Under the pieces are notes generated by a model. The model was not told the DNA's origin, did not search any database, and was given only the letters and a program-made list of their open reading frames with translations. DNA of 44,551 nt from Lachnospiraceae bacterium (lineage in GTDB: Bacteria > Bacillota > Clostridia > Lachnospirales > Lachnospiraceae): the NCBI GenBank assembly GCA_022510585.1, contig JAFLTF010000010.1, forward strand, positions 1 through 44,551. Reading direction: 5' to 3'. A program made the position numbers and the translations under genes. Shown here piece after piece: positions 28,402 through 37,730 of the stretch. The stretch's first letter is position 1. Each line of letters opens with the position of its first letter.

Positions 28402-29140
28402 CGGATAGCTCCTTCCATAAAAGATTGAAATATGTCTGATATTCTGTTGTGTTACGGATTGCAAGAGGAGAAGTGCGGTCGATGCAAAAATGGATCGGCA
28501 GTTCACATTTGACACTGGACGGACGCCCTGACAGGACAAGGACCCTGTCAGCAAGCGTAATCGCTTCGGATAGATCGTGGGTAATGAGAATAGCGGTTTT
28601 ACCGGTGCTTCTGATGATGTTACCGATATCGGCGGATACCATCATTCGGGTCTGGAAGTCCAGTGCGCTGAAGGGTTCATCCAAAAGGAGCAGATCCGGC
28701 TTGATTGCCATGGTGCGGATCAGAGCGGCTCGCTGCCGCATACCGCCGGATAATTCAGATGGTTTTTTATCTTTGAAAGCATAGAGCCCATAGTCATTTA
28801 AAAGCTGCAATACATAATCCGTATTTTCTTTTGTCATGTTTTTATTTAACTCCAACCCCAAAATCGCATTTTGGTAAATTGTTCTCCATTCAAACAGATG
28901 GTCATGCTGCAGCATATAGCCGATCGAAGAGGAGGTGTTAAAGGTGATGGTTCCGCCTTCGGGCTTTAGCAGACCTGCAATGATGGACAGCAGTGTAGAC
29001 TTGCCGCAGCCGCTGGGTCCCACGATTGCCAGGAATTCCCCTTCTGCGATGTCAAAAGTGATATTTGATAAGGCGGGAGTTTCTCCTTTGAGATTATGAT
29101 AGGAGAAAAATATATTTTCTAAAGATAAAATAGGCTGCAT
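28382..29140 (-). CDS. ABC transporter ATP-binding protein (nitrate/sulfonate/taurine-like)
   Basis: Walker A GPSGCGKSTLL, signature LSGGMRQRAAL, Walker B LLLLDEPFSALD. Overlaps the permease gene. Confidence 0.9.
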   Translation of the reverse strand: MQPILSLENIFFSYHNLKGETPALSNITFDIAEGEFLAIVGPSGCGKSTLLSIIAGLLKPEGGTITFNTSSSIGYMLQHDHLFEWRTIYQNAILGLELNKNMTKENTDYVLQLLNDYGLYAFKDKKPSELSGGMRQRAALIRTMAIKPDLLLLDEPFSALDFQTRMMVSADIGNIIRSTGKTAILITHDLSEAITLADRVLVLSGRPSSVKCELPIHFCIDRTSPLAIRNTTEYQTYFNLLWKELSDDFSEK

Positions 29141-29224
29141 TCTGTTATCACTCCCTGTATTTATAAAATATTTTATGAAAGATTTGCAAAATTGTGTTTG
29201 CATTTCTGTAAACAGGGGTTTTCG

Positions 29225-29253
29225 TTGACACAAAATATGTTTTATGCTATCAT
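29225..29253 (+). promoter_or_regulatory. Promoter for argH-asd
   Basis: TTGACA, 17 nt, TATCAT. Confidence 0.65.
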
Positions 29254-29314
29254 CAAATTTAGATTTAATAATGGCTCGCTATAGGCAATTTTAGCGGGTT
29301 GGAGGTTTTGAAAC

Positions 29315-30721
29315 ATGGCACAGCTTTGGGGTGGAAGATTTACAAAGGAAACGGATAAGCTTGTATATGCTTTTAACGCATCGATTTCTTTTGACCAAAA
29401 GTTTTATAGACAAGATATAGAAGGCAGCATTGCACATGTTGTCATGCTGGAGAAACAGGGGATTCTCACGCAGGATGAGAAGGACGCGATTGTAAAAGGG
29501 CTGACCGGAATCAGGCAGGATATTGAGAACGGCGTCTTGGAAATCACCGAAGAATATGAAGATATCCACAGTTTTGTGGAAGCAAATCTGATAGAACGCA
29601 TCGGAGATGCGGGGAAGAAATTACATACCGGAAGGAGCCGTAACGATCAGGTGGCTCTGGACATGAGGCTTTATACCAGAGTCGAAATCCTTTCAGTAGA
29701 TGAATTGCTTAAGGAACTGCTAAAAACTCTGCTTCAGATCATGGAAGAACATGTGCAGACTTATATGCCGGGTTTTACTCATTTACAGAAGGCACAGCCG
29801 ATTACGCTGGCGCATCATGTGGGTGCCTATTTTGAAATGTTCAAAAGAGACAGGCAAAGACTTGAGGATATCTATAAACGGATGAATTATTGCCCGCTTG
29901 GAGCCGGGGCGCTGGCAGGAACCACTTATCCGCTGGATAGATATTATACTGCGTCCCTGCTGGGATTTGAAGGACCCACGCTTAACAGTATGGATTCTGT
30001 TTCCGACAGAGATTATGTGATAGAATTTCTTTCCGCACTGTCCACGATCATGATGCATCTGAGCAGATTCTGTGAAGAGATCATACTTTGGAACTCTAAT
30101 GAATACCGATTTGTGGAGATAGATGATACATATGCCACTGGAAGCAGTATTATGCCACAGAAGAAGAATCCCGATATCGCAGAGTTGATTCGCGGGAAAA
30201 CCGGACGGGTCTACGGGGCGTTGATATCCATCCTGACAACCATGAAGGGAATTCCGCTGGCTTATAATAAAGATATGCAGGAAGATAAGGAACTGACCTT
30301 TGATGCAATCGATACGGTAAAAGGCTGTCTGGCACTTTTTAATGGTATGGTACAAACCATGAAGTTTCATCAACCCGTTATGGAAACAAGCGCCATGCTG
30401 GGTTTTACGAATGCAACGGATGCAGCGGATTATCTTGTGGGAAAAGGCGTGCCTTTCAGGGATGCTCACGGAATCATCGGCAGATTAGTGTTGTACTGCA
30501 TTGATAAGTCCTGCAGCATTGAGGATTTAACCATAGAGGAACTTAAAAGTATCAGTCCGGATTTTGAAGAAGATGTTTATGATGCGATCAGCCTTAAGAC
30601 ATGCGTCGAGAAAAGGTTGACGGTAGGCGCACCGGGACCGGATGCGATGCGCAAAGTGATTCAGATAGAAAAAGAATATCTTGCAGGAATAGAGAAAGGC
30701 ATGGTAGAGAAACATGAGTGA
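29315..30721 (+). CDS. argH: Argininosuccinate lyase
   Basis: MAQLWGGRFTKETDKLVYAFNASISFDQ...GRSRNDQVALDMRLY...GSSIMPQKKNPDIAELIRGK. Confidence 0.96.
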   Translation: MAQLWGGRFTKETDKLVYAFNASISFDQKFYRQDIEGSIAHVVMLEKQGILTQDEKDAIVKGLTGIRQDIENGVLEITEEYEDIHSFVEANLIERIGDAGKKLHTGRSRNDQVALDMRLYTRVEILSVDELLKELLKTLLQIMEEHVQTYMPGFTHLQKAQPITLAHHVGAYFEMFKRDRQRLEDIYKRMNYCPLGAGALAGTTYPLDRYYTASLLGFEGPTLNSMDSVSDRDYVIEFLSALSTIMMHLSRFCEEIILWNSNEYRFVEIDDTYATGSSIMPQKKNPDIAELIRGKTGRVYGALISILTTMKGIPLAYNKDMQEDKELTFDAIDTVKGCLALFNGMVQTMKFHQPVMETSAMLGFTNATDAADYLVGKGVPFRDAHGIIGRLVLYCIDKSCSIEDLTIEELKSISPDFEEDVYDAISLKTCVEKRLTVGAPGPDAMRKVIQIEKEYLAGIEKGMVEKHE

Positions 30722-31799
30722 AAAATTAAAAGTAGGAATTTTAGGCGGAACAGGAATGGTAGGACAGAGATTTATCTCTCTGCTGGAGAATCATCCGTGG
30801 TTCGAGGTGACGACGATTGCAGCAAGTCCCAGGTCCGCAGGTAAGACTTATGAAGAAGCGGTAGGCGATAGATGGAAGATGACAACACCGATGCCGGAAG
30901 CCGTGAAAAAAATTATCGTATTGAATGTAAACGAAGTAGAAAAGGTGGCTTCCGAAGTGGATTTTGTCTTTTCGGCGGTAGATATGACGAAAGAGGAGAT
31001 CAAAAAGATTGAGGAAGCCTATGCGAAGACTGAGACGCCGGTGGTTTCCAATAACAGTGCACACAGATGGACTCCAGATGTACCTATGGTTGTACCGGAG
31101 ATCAATCCGGAACATTTTGATATTATCGAATCCCAGAAAAAGAGGCTTGGAACAACAAAGGGATTTATCGCTGTAAAGCCGAACTGCTCCATTCAAAGTT
31201 ACGCCCCTGTTTTGACGGCGTGGAAAGAATTCGAGCCGTATGAAGTAGTGGCAACTACTTATCAGGCCATTTCCGGTGCGGGTAAGACCTTTAAGGATTG
31301 GCCGGAGATGGTAGAGAATGTGATTCCTTATATCGGCGGAGAGGAAGAAAAGAGTGAGAAGGAACCCCTTAGAATCTGGGGAAAGATAGAAAACGGGGAG
31401 ATTGTTCCGGCAACCGCTCCCGTCATAACCTGTCAATGTATCCGTGTACCGGTATTGAACGGGCATACGGCAGCCGTTTTTGTCAAATTTAAGAAAAAGC
31501 CGACGAAAGAACAGTTGATTGAAAAACTGGTGCAGTTTAGAGGCCTTCCGCAGGAACTTGAACTGCCAAGTGCACCGAAGCAGTTTATTCAGTATATGGA
31601 AGAGGATAACCGTCCTCAGGTTCAATTGGATGTAGACTACGAAAACGGTATGGGTATCAGCGTAGGACGCATCAGAGAAGATAATGTATACGACTGGAAG
31701 TTTATCGGTCTTTCCCACAATACGGTGAGGGGTGCTGCAGGAGGTGCCATCCTTTGCGCGGAGACTTTGAAGGCAAAAGGTTATATCACTAAAAAATAG
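30714..31799 (+). CDS. asd: Aspartate-semialdehyde dehydrogenase (archaeal/fungal-type subgroup)
   Basis: LKVGILGGTGMVGQRFISLLENHPWFEVTTIAASPRSAGKTY...VVSNNSAHRW...VKPNCSIQSYAPVLTAW. Overlaps argH by 8 bp. Confidence 0.93.
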   Translation: MSEKLKVGILGGTGMVGQRFISLLENHPWFEVTTIAASPRSAGKTYEEAVGDRWKMTTPMPEAVKKIIVLNVNEVEKVASEVDFVFSAVDMTKEEIKKIEEAYAKTETPVVSNNSAHRWTPDVPMVVPEINPEHFDIIESQKKRLGTTKGFIAVKPNCSIQSYAPVLTAWKEFEPYEVVATTYQAISGAGKTFKDWPEMVENVIPYIGGEEEKSEKEPLRIWGKIENGEIVPATAPVITCQCIRVPVLNGHTAAVFVKFKKKPTKEQLIEKLVQFRGLPQELELPSAPKQFIQYMEEDNRPQVQLDVDYENGMGISVGRIREDNVYDWKFIGLSHNTVRGAAGGAILCAETLKAKGYITKK

Positions 31800-31842
31800 G
31801 GAATTGCAGTATAGGGAAGACTGCGCAATATGGGGAATAGAT

Positions 31843-33567
31843 ATGGGGAACTTAGAGGAACGTGTAGATGCACTGAGCACATTGAATGAGAAGTTGGAAC
31901 ATGATGCTAAGATGCTTCGCTTGATCTGTGAAACTTCGAACAATGCGTTTCTATACTATAATTATGAAGAAGATAGTGTACAGACTATTGCAAACTGGAA
32001 TTATTTCTTTAATTTTCCGGTTTCGTGTCATGCTGATTTTTCGAAATTTTATGCCTGCGTAGAGGAGCGGTATACCGCGCCTCTGCGGGAGGCTCTTTTT
32101 ATTGAAAAAAAGGGGATTAAGTCGATAGCCACAGATGTGAAAATGAAGGACAGCCGGATGTGGGTTGAGGTGGAAACCAGTATCATCTATGATGAGAAAA
32201 ATCGTCCCACGGATAAGATCATCCGTTTTAAAGATGTAACCAAATTCAATTCACAAAATAATGAATTGGTTTATATGGCATATTATGATATTTTAACAGG
32301 CTTATATAATCGAAATTACTTTGTGCGTCAACTTGGGGAATTTGTAAATCGTGCAAAAGATGAGAATAAAACCGTATCCGTTATGTTCCTTGATCTGGAT
32401 GATTTCAGGAGAATGAATGACGGGCTGGGAATTATTGTGGGAGATGAGATCATTCAGATTTTTGGACAGTTTTTGTCTGAATTTTCCTCAGAAAACGTAA
32501 TTGTTTCGCATTTTAACAGTGATATCTATTGTATTGGTATCTATGATTCCAACGGTACAAAAGCTGTGGATGCGATTTATAAGAAGATATCAAAACGGCT
32601 GAAAAAGACATTTAAGTTAAGCAGCAGACAACAGATTCCGCTGTCAGTCAGCATCGGTGTGGCGGAATATCCCAGCGCAGCATCAAATGCTTTGGAATTG
32701 ATCAATTGTGCTGAAATTGTTATGTTCCGGGCAAAAGCTTGCGGCAAGGGTAATATTCAGTATTTTGACAGTAAGATCCTTGAAGATTTCCTGCAGAATG
32801 TAAAAATTGAAAATAAATTGAAAGAAGCTGTTTTCGAACAGAATTTTGAGATGCATTTTCAACCGCAGTTTCACACAATGGATAAGAAACTGCGAGGGGT
32901 TGAAGCATTGATTCGTTGGAAGGATGAAGAAGGTAAAATGATCCGTCCCGATGTTTTTATACCGATTGCAGAGAAAAACGGGACCATCGTACCTATCGGC
33001 ACATGGGTTATGGAGGAAAGCCTTCGAATTTATGCAGGATGGAAAGAAAAATATCATTATCCGATACTTTTGTCTTTAAATGTTTCGGCAATTCAATATA
33101 AACAGCCAGATTTTATTGAAAGTGTAAAGCAGTTGCTGGAAAAGTACCATATATGTCCAAGCGAGATTGAATTAGAGATTACGGAATCCATTATGATCGA
33201 TGATTTTAAAGCGATCACGGACAAGCTGGTTGCACTCAGGGATATTGGTATTAAGATATCTCTGGATGATTTCGGAACAGGGTATTCTTCCCTTGCGTAT
33301 TTGAAGGGACTTCCTATTGACACACTGAAGATTGATAAGTCATTTGTAGATACCGTAGTTACGGATGAAAACACCAGAATTATTATAGAATCCATTATCT
33401 ATATGGTCAAAAAATTAGGATATGAGACGGTTGCGGAAGGTGTGGAAACGAAAGAACAATTTGAATATCTGAACGCTATTGATTGTGACATCATACAGGG
33501 TTACTATCTGGGAAAACCCATGCCGTCTTACGGAATTGAGAAATTGATTGAAAGAGAACTTGCATAG
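31843..33567 (+). CDS. PAS - degenerate GGDEF - EAL protein (probable c-di-GMP phosphodiesterase)
   Basis: GGDEF fold (FLDLDDFRRMNDGLG) with FNSDI at the GGDEF position. EAL motifs EALIRW, NVSAIQ, ELEITES, DDFGTGYSS, EGVET, QGYYLGKP intact. ATG 31843 preferred over TTG 31804. Confidence 0.88.
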   Translation: MGNLEERVDALSTLNEKLEHDAKMLRLICETSNNAFLYYNYEEDSVQTIANWNYFFNFPVSCHADFSKFYACVEERYTAPLREALFIEKKGIKSIATDVKMKDSRMWVEVETSIIYDEKNRPTDKIIRFKDVTKFNSQNNELVYMAYYDILTGLYNRNYFVRQLGEFVNRAKDENKTVSVMFLDLDDFRRMNDGLGIIVGDEIIQIFGQFLSEFSSENVIVSHFNSDIYCIGIYDSNGTKAVDAIYKKISKRLKKTFKLSSRQQIPLSVSIGVAEYPSAASNALELINCAEIVMFRAKACGKGNIQYFDSKILEDFLQNVKIENKLKEAVFEQNFEMHFQPQFHTMDKKLRGVEALIRWKDEEGKMIRPDVFIPIAEKNGTIVPIGTWVMEESLRIYAGWKEKYHYPILLSLNVSAIQYKQPDFIESVKQLLEKYHICPSEIELEITESIMIDDFKAITDKLVALRDIGIKISLDDFGTGYSSLAYLKGLPIDTLKIDKSFVDTVVTDENTRIIIESIIYMVKKLGYETVAEGVETKEQFEYLNAIDCDIIQGYYLGKPMPSYGIEKLIERELA

Positions 33568-33585
33568 TATGCCGGAGGAGGAACT

Positions 33586-34950
33586 ATGTTATCAGGCAGG
33601 ATATCAGAATTAGAATATCTGAATCAGAATTATGACCGAAAAGACAGTCAGGCTTTGGTCATATACGGACAAAAGCATATTGGCAAGACAGCGCTTACAA
33701 AGGAGTTTGTAGAAGATAAGCCAAGCTATTACTATCTTGCCAAACCATGTTCGGAGCGGGAACAGGTGTATCAGTGGGGGCTGCAATTAAAAGCCGAAGG
33801 ATTGGCGGAGACAGATTTTCCTGATTTTCCGGATATCTTTCAATCGATCTGCGGTAATAGCGGCAGTAAAAAAGTTATTATTATAGACGAGTTTCAAAAT
33901 ATCGTAAAAGCCAATGGAACCTTTATGCAGGATCTGGTACACTTTCTTCACAGTGAGGAAAAAAGATGCAATGTAACGGTTCTCTTGTGCAGTTCCGCTG
34001 TCGGATGGATAGAGAACAGTATGATCGATAAAATTGGCGATATCGCCTATGAACTATCCGGTTTATTGAAGATCAGGGAACTTTCTTTTATTGACATTGT
34101 GCATCGTTTTCCCAATTTCAGAATTGAGGAATGTGTAGAGGCATATGCTATACTAGGTGGTATTCCGGGCTTATGGAACCAATTTGATGACAGATTGACG
34201 ATACGTCAGAATATATGTAAAAACGTTTTGAACCCGGATTGCTTTCTCTTTGACGAAGGTCAACGCATGGTAGCGGATCAATTAAGGGAAATGAGCGTCT
34301 ATAATACGATACTGGCCTCGATTGCGGCAGGAAACCATAAGTTGAACGATATGTACCTGCATACGGAGTTTTCGCGCGCCAAGATCAGCGTATATCTGAA
34401 AAATCTGATGGAACTTGAGTTGGTGGAGAAGGTCTTTTCTTATGACGCGGTAGAAAAGGACAGTGTTCAAAAAGGTGTTTACAGAATCGTCAATCCCTTT
34501 GTGGATTTCTATTTTACTTATATGTATCCCTATATGAGCGCACTTCAAACGCTGTCATCGGAAGAGTATTATAATGAGTATATTTATCCGGGATTTAAAA
34601 AATATGTAGCAGGATATTTTAAACAGGTGTGTCGTCAGCATTTAGAAAAATTAAATGGACGGGGCAGACTTCCCTTCCGGTTTGTAAGCAGCGGCGAATG
34701 GGTCGGAAAAGAAGGCAATATCGATGTTATTGCGCAAGATGCAGAGGGAAAGACTTTGGTCGCACTGTGTAATTGGGAAAAACCGATGATGACCTATGAA
34801 GACTATGAATGGGTGTTGACCTGTGCGAAGAAAGCCAGAATCAATGCTGATTATATCTATCTGTATACAGCATCCGGATTTGACGAAAAACTCAATTTGG
34901 AAGCAAAAGTAAAAAGCAACCTAAAGCTGATACAGATATCCGATATGTAA
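33586..34950 (+). CDS. ATP-binding protein, archaeal-ATPase family with DUF234-like C-terminus
   Basis: P-loop GQKHIGKTA, Walker B KKVIIIDEFQNI; C-terminal GKEGNIDVIAQDAEGKTLVALCNWEKPMMTYEDYEW. Confidence 0.8.
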   Translation: MLSGRISELEYLNQNYDRKDSQALVIYGQKHIGKTALTKEFVEDKPSYYYLAKPCSEREQVYQWGLQLKAEGLAETDFPDFPDIFQSICGNSGSKKVIIIDEFQNIVKANGTFMQDLVHFLHSEEKRCNVTVLLCSSAVGWIENSMIDKIGDIAYELSGLLKIRELSFIDIVHRFPNFRIEECVEAYAILGGIPGLWNQFDDRLTIRQNICKNVLNPDCFLFDEGQRMVADQLREMSVYNTILASIAAGNHKLNDMYLHTEFSRAKISVYLKNLMELELVEKVFSYDAVEKDSVQKGVYRIVNPFVDFYFTYMYPYMSALQTLSSEEYYNEYIYPGFKKYVAGYFKQVCRQHLEKLNGRGRLPFRFVSSGEWVGKEGNIDVIAQDAEGKTLVALCNWEKPMMTYEDYEWVLTCAKKARINADYIYLYTASGFDEKLNLEAKVKSNLKLIQISDM

Positions 34951-34966
34951 AAGGTGAAAATCAAAG

Positions 34967-37003
34967 ATGGGAAAGAGTTTATTTATTGCGGAAAAACCCA
35001 GTGTGGCAAGAGAGTTTGCCAAGGCTTTAAAATATCAGATGAGTTCCAGGGACGGTTATATGGAATCAGGGGAGGCCTTGGTCACATGGTGCGTAGGTCA
35101 TCTTGTTACAATGAGTTATCCGGAAGCCTATGATGAAAAATATAGAAGATGGTCCTTGGATACGATTCCCTTTATACCGGAAGAATTCAAATATGAAGTG
35201 ATTGAGAATGTAAAAAAACAGTTTCATATCGTAAGCGGACTTCTCAACCGTGAAGATGTAGAAACCATTTATGTCTGTACCGACTCCGGGCGTGAAGGAG
35301 AATATATCTACAGATTGGTAGAACAGCAGGCGAATGTCACAGGAAAAATTCGAAAAAGAGTATGGATCGATTCCCAGACAGAAGAAGAGATCCTGCGCGG
35401 TATCAGGGAGGCAAAGGATTTATCAGCATATGATAATCTTGGGGATGCCGCTTATCTGCGGGCAAAAGAAGATTATCTGATGGGGATCAATTTTTCCAGA
35501 GTATTGACGTTAAAATACAGCAATCCTGTCAAAACTTATTTGAAAACTGACAGAGCTGTCATATCTGTGGGCCGGGTCATGACCTGTGTACTCGGTATGG
35601 TGGTGAACCGGGAGCGGGAGATTCGGGAGTTTGTTAAAACTCCGTTTTATCGAATCCTTATGGAAATTGAAATAGAGGGAAAACAATGCGATTTTGAATG
35701 GAAGGCAGTGGAAGGCTCTCGCTATTTTGCATCTCCTTTGCTTTACAAGGATACCGGTTTTCTGGAAAAAAAATCAGCGGAAGAGCTGATACGCTTTTTA
35801 ACGGAAGAACCTGTAGTTTCTCCCAAACTGGAACAGATCGAAAAAAAGAAAGAAACAAAAAATCCGCCGCTTTTATATAATCTGGCTGAATTGCAGAATG
35901 ACTGCTCTAAGCTTTTTAAGATCAGTCCGGATGAGACGCTGAGGATTGTACAGGAATTATATGAAAAAAAACTGACTACCTATCCCCGGACCGATGCAAG
36001 AGTCTTATCCTCGGCAGTGGCAAAGGAGATACATAAGAATATCGGTGGCCTTAAACAGTATGGTCTTGTACAGGATCTGGTACAGGAAATACTTTCAGGC
36101 GGAAGTTATAAAAACCTTGCAAAAACCAGATATGTCAATGATAAGCAGATTACGGACCACTATGCAATCATTCCTACAGGACAGGGACTTGGCAGTTTGG
36201 GCAGCCTGAATCCGACGGCGCAAAAAGTCTATGAATGTATTGTCAGAAGATTTTTAAGTATTTTTTATCCGCCGGCAGTCTATCAGAAGATCAGTCTGAG
36301 AGTACAGTTGAAAGGAGAGTTTTTTTTCTCCAATTTCAAGATACTGACGGAGCCGGGATATTTAAAAGCGGCACAGTTTTCGTTTGTGAAAAAGAAAATG
36401 TCAGAAACCGGAGAGAGTGATAGAGACGAGAAGGCCGAAGAAGGCGGAGATCTCGAGGAAGCTTGTGAGGATTCTTTTATGGAGACCCTGCAGAGGTTGA
36501 AAAATGGCTCGGAACTTACCCTGCAGTCTCTGACGACCAAAGAGGGCGAAACTTCGCCTCCAAAGCGTTATAATTCGGGAACCATGATCTTAACAATGGA
36601 GAATGCCGGACAGTTTATTGAAGATGAGGAGCTTCGTGCACAGATAAAAGGAAGCGGGATCGGGACCTCTGCCACCAGAGCGGAGATTTTAAAGAAGCTT
36701 GTAAATATCAAATACCTGGAATTGAATAAGAAAACGCAGATCATTTCTCCGACACTGCTTGGTGAGATGATTTATGAGGTAGTATCCGCATCTATTAAGC
36801 CGCTTCTTGATCCAAGGCTTACGGCAAGCTGGGAAAAAGGTTTGAGTATGGTGGCGGATGGCTCAATATCTGCCGAAGAGTATATGGTGAAACTGGATGA
36901 TTTTGTTTCAAGACGTACCAATATGGTGAAGCAGATGAATAATCAGTCGGCGCTTACTGGAAAATTCCGCTATGCTTCACAATTTTATAAAAAACAGAAA
37001 TAA
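34967..37003 (+). CDS. topB: DNA topoisomerase III (type IA)
   Basis: GKSLFIAEKPSVAREFAKAL, CTDSGREGEYIYRLV, LTTYPRTDARVLS, GIGTSATRAEI. Confidence 0.92.
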   Translation: MGKSLFIAEKPSVAREFAKALKYQMSSRDGYMESGEALVTWCVGHLVTMSYPEAYDEKYRRWSLDTIPFIPEEFKYEVIENVKKQFHIVSGLLNREDVETIYVCTDSGREGEYIYRLVEQQANVTGKIRKRVWIDSQTEEEILRGIREAKDLSAYDNLGDAAYLRAKEDYLMGINFSRVLTLKYSNPVKTYLKTDRAVISVGRVMTCVLGMVVNREREIREFVKTPFYRILMEIEIEGKQCDFEWKAVEGSRYFASPLLYKDTGFLEKKSAEELIRFLTEEPVVSPKLEQIEKKKETKNPPLLYNLAELQNDCSKLFKISPDETLRIVQELYEKKLTTYPRTDARVLSSAVAKEIHKNIGGLKQYGLVQDLVQEILSGGSYKNLAKTRYVNDKQITDHYAIIPTGQGLGSLGSLNPTAQKVYECIVRRFLSIFYPPAVYQKISLRVQLKGEFFFSNFKILTEPGYLKAAQFSFVKKKMSETGESDRDEKAEEGGDLEEACEDSFMETLQRLKNGSELTLQSLTTKEGETSPPKRYNSGTMILTMENAGQFIEDEELRAQIKGSGIGTSATRAEILKKLVNIKYLELNKKTQIISPTLLGEMIYEVVSASIKPLLDPRLTASWEKGLSMVADGSISAEEYMVKLDDFVSRRTNMVKQMNNQSALTGKFRYASQFYKKQK

Positions 37004-37036
37004 AAAGAATAAAGGAAGGAAAAAAAGAAAAAAAAG

Positions 37037-37717
37037 ATGTCAACAGGGTTAAAAGATGTTATAATAAAAGAGTTATATACATTGGATGAGACGATTGCAG
37101 AAGAACTTTTTGACGGTCTAACCTATCCGTGGGAGGTTTTACCGAAAATAGGCGATTTCATCTTAAAGCTTGGGGCAACTCTCCCGGAAGACAAGTATGA
37201 AAAAAGGGGAGAGAATATCTGGGTCGCAAAGTCTGCCAAAGTATATCCTTCCGCCTGCATAAACGGACCTGCAATTATTGATGAGGACGCAGAGATTAGG
37301 CACTGTGCTTTTATCAGAGGCAATGCAATTGTAGGGAAAGGCGCAGTAGTAGGAAATTCTACGGAACTTAAGAATGTCATCTTATTCAATAAAGTCCAGG
37401 TGCCTCATTATAATTATGTGGGAGACAGTATTCTGGGATGGGGAGCGCACATGGGTGCCGGTTCCATTACTTCTAACGTAAAGAGTGATAAAACTTTGGT
37501 AGTAGTGAAAGCCGGTGAAGAAAGATATGAGACCGGTTTAAAGAAATTTGGTGCGATGCTTGGCGATCATGTGGAAGTTGGATGTAATTCCGTTTTAAAT
37601 CCCGGTACAATTATCGGGAAAGAAACCAATATATATCCGACATCTATGGTAAGAGGATTTATTCCGGCAGGCAGTATTTATAAAAAACAGGGTGAGATAG
37701 CAGAAAGAAAACAATAG
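37037..37717 (+). CDS. Left-handed beta-helix (hexapeptide-repeat) nucleotidyl/acyltransferase-like protein
   Basis: Hexapeptide repeats: ACINGPAIIDEDAEIRHCAFIRGNAIVGKGAVVGNSTELKNVILF...GAHMGAGSITSNVKSD; GlmU C-terminal-like. Confidence 0.75.
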   Translation: MSTGLKDVIIKELYTLDETIAEELFDGLTYPWEVLPKIGDFILKLGATLPEDKYEKRGENIWVAKSAKVYPSACINGPAIIDEDAEIRHCAFIRGNAIVGKGAVVGNSTELKNVILFNKVQVPHYNYVGDSILGWGAHMGAGSITSNVKSDKTLVVVKAGEERYETGLKKFGAMLGDHVEVGCNSVLNPGTIIGKETNIYPTSMVRGFIPAGSIYKKQGEIAERKQ

Positions 37718-37730
37718 TGGGGATAAGAGT

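Noticed and set aside
29783-30469. 228-aa minus-strand ORF in argH
   Set aside because: Shadow ORF inside a highly conserved argH.
30741-31943. 400-aa minus-strand ORF antisense to asd
   Set aside because: Lies wholly over a clearly coding asd gene; His/Arg/Cys/Phe-rich translation typical of antisense shadow ORFs.
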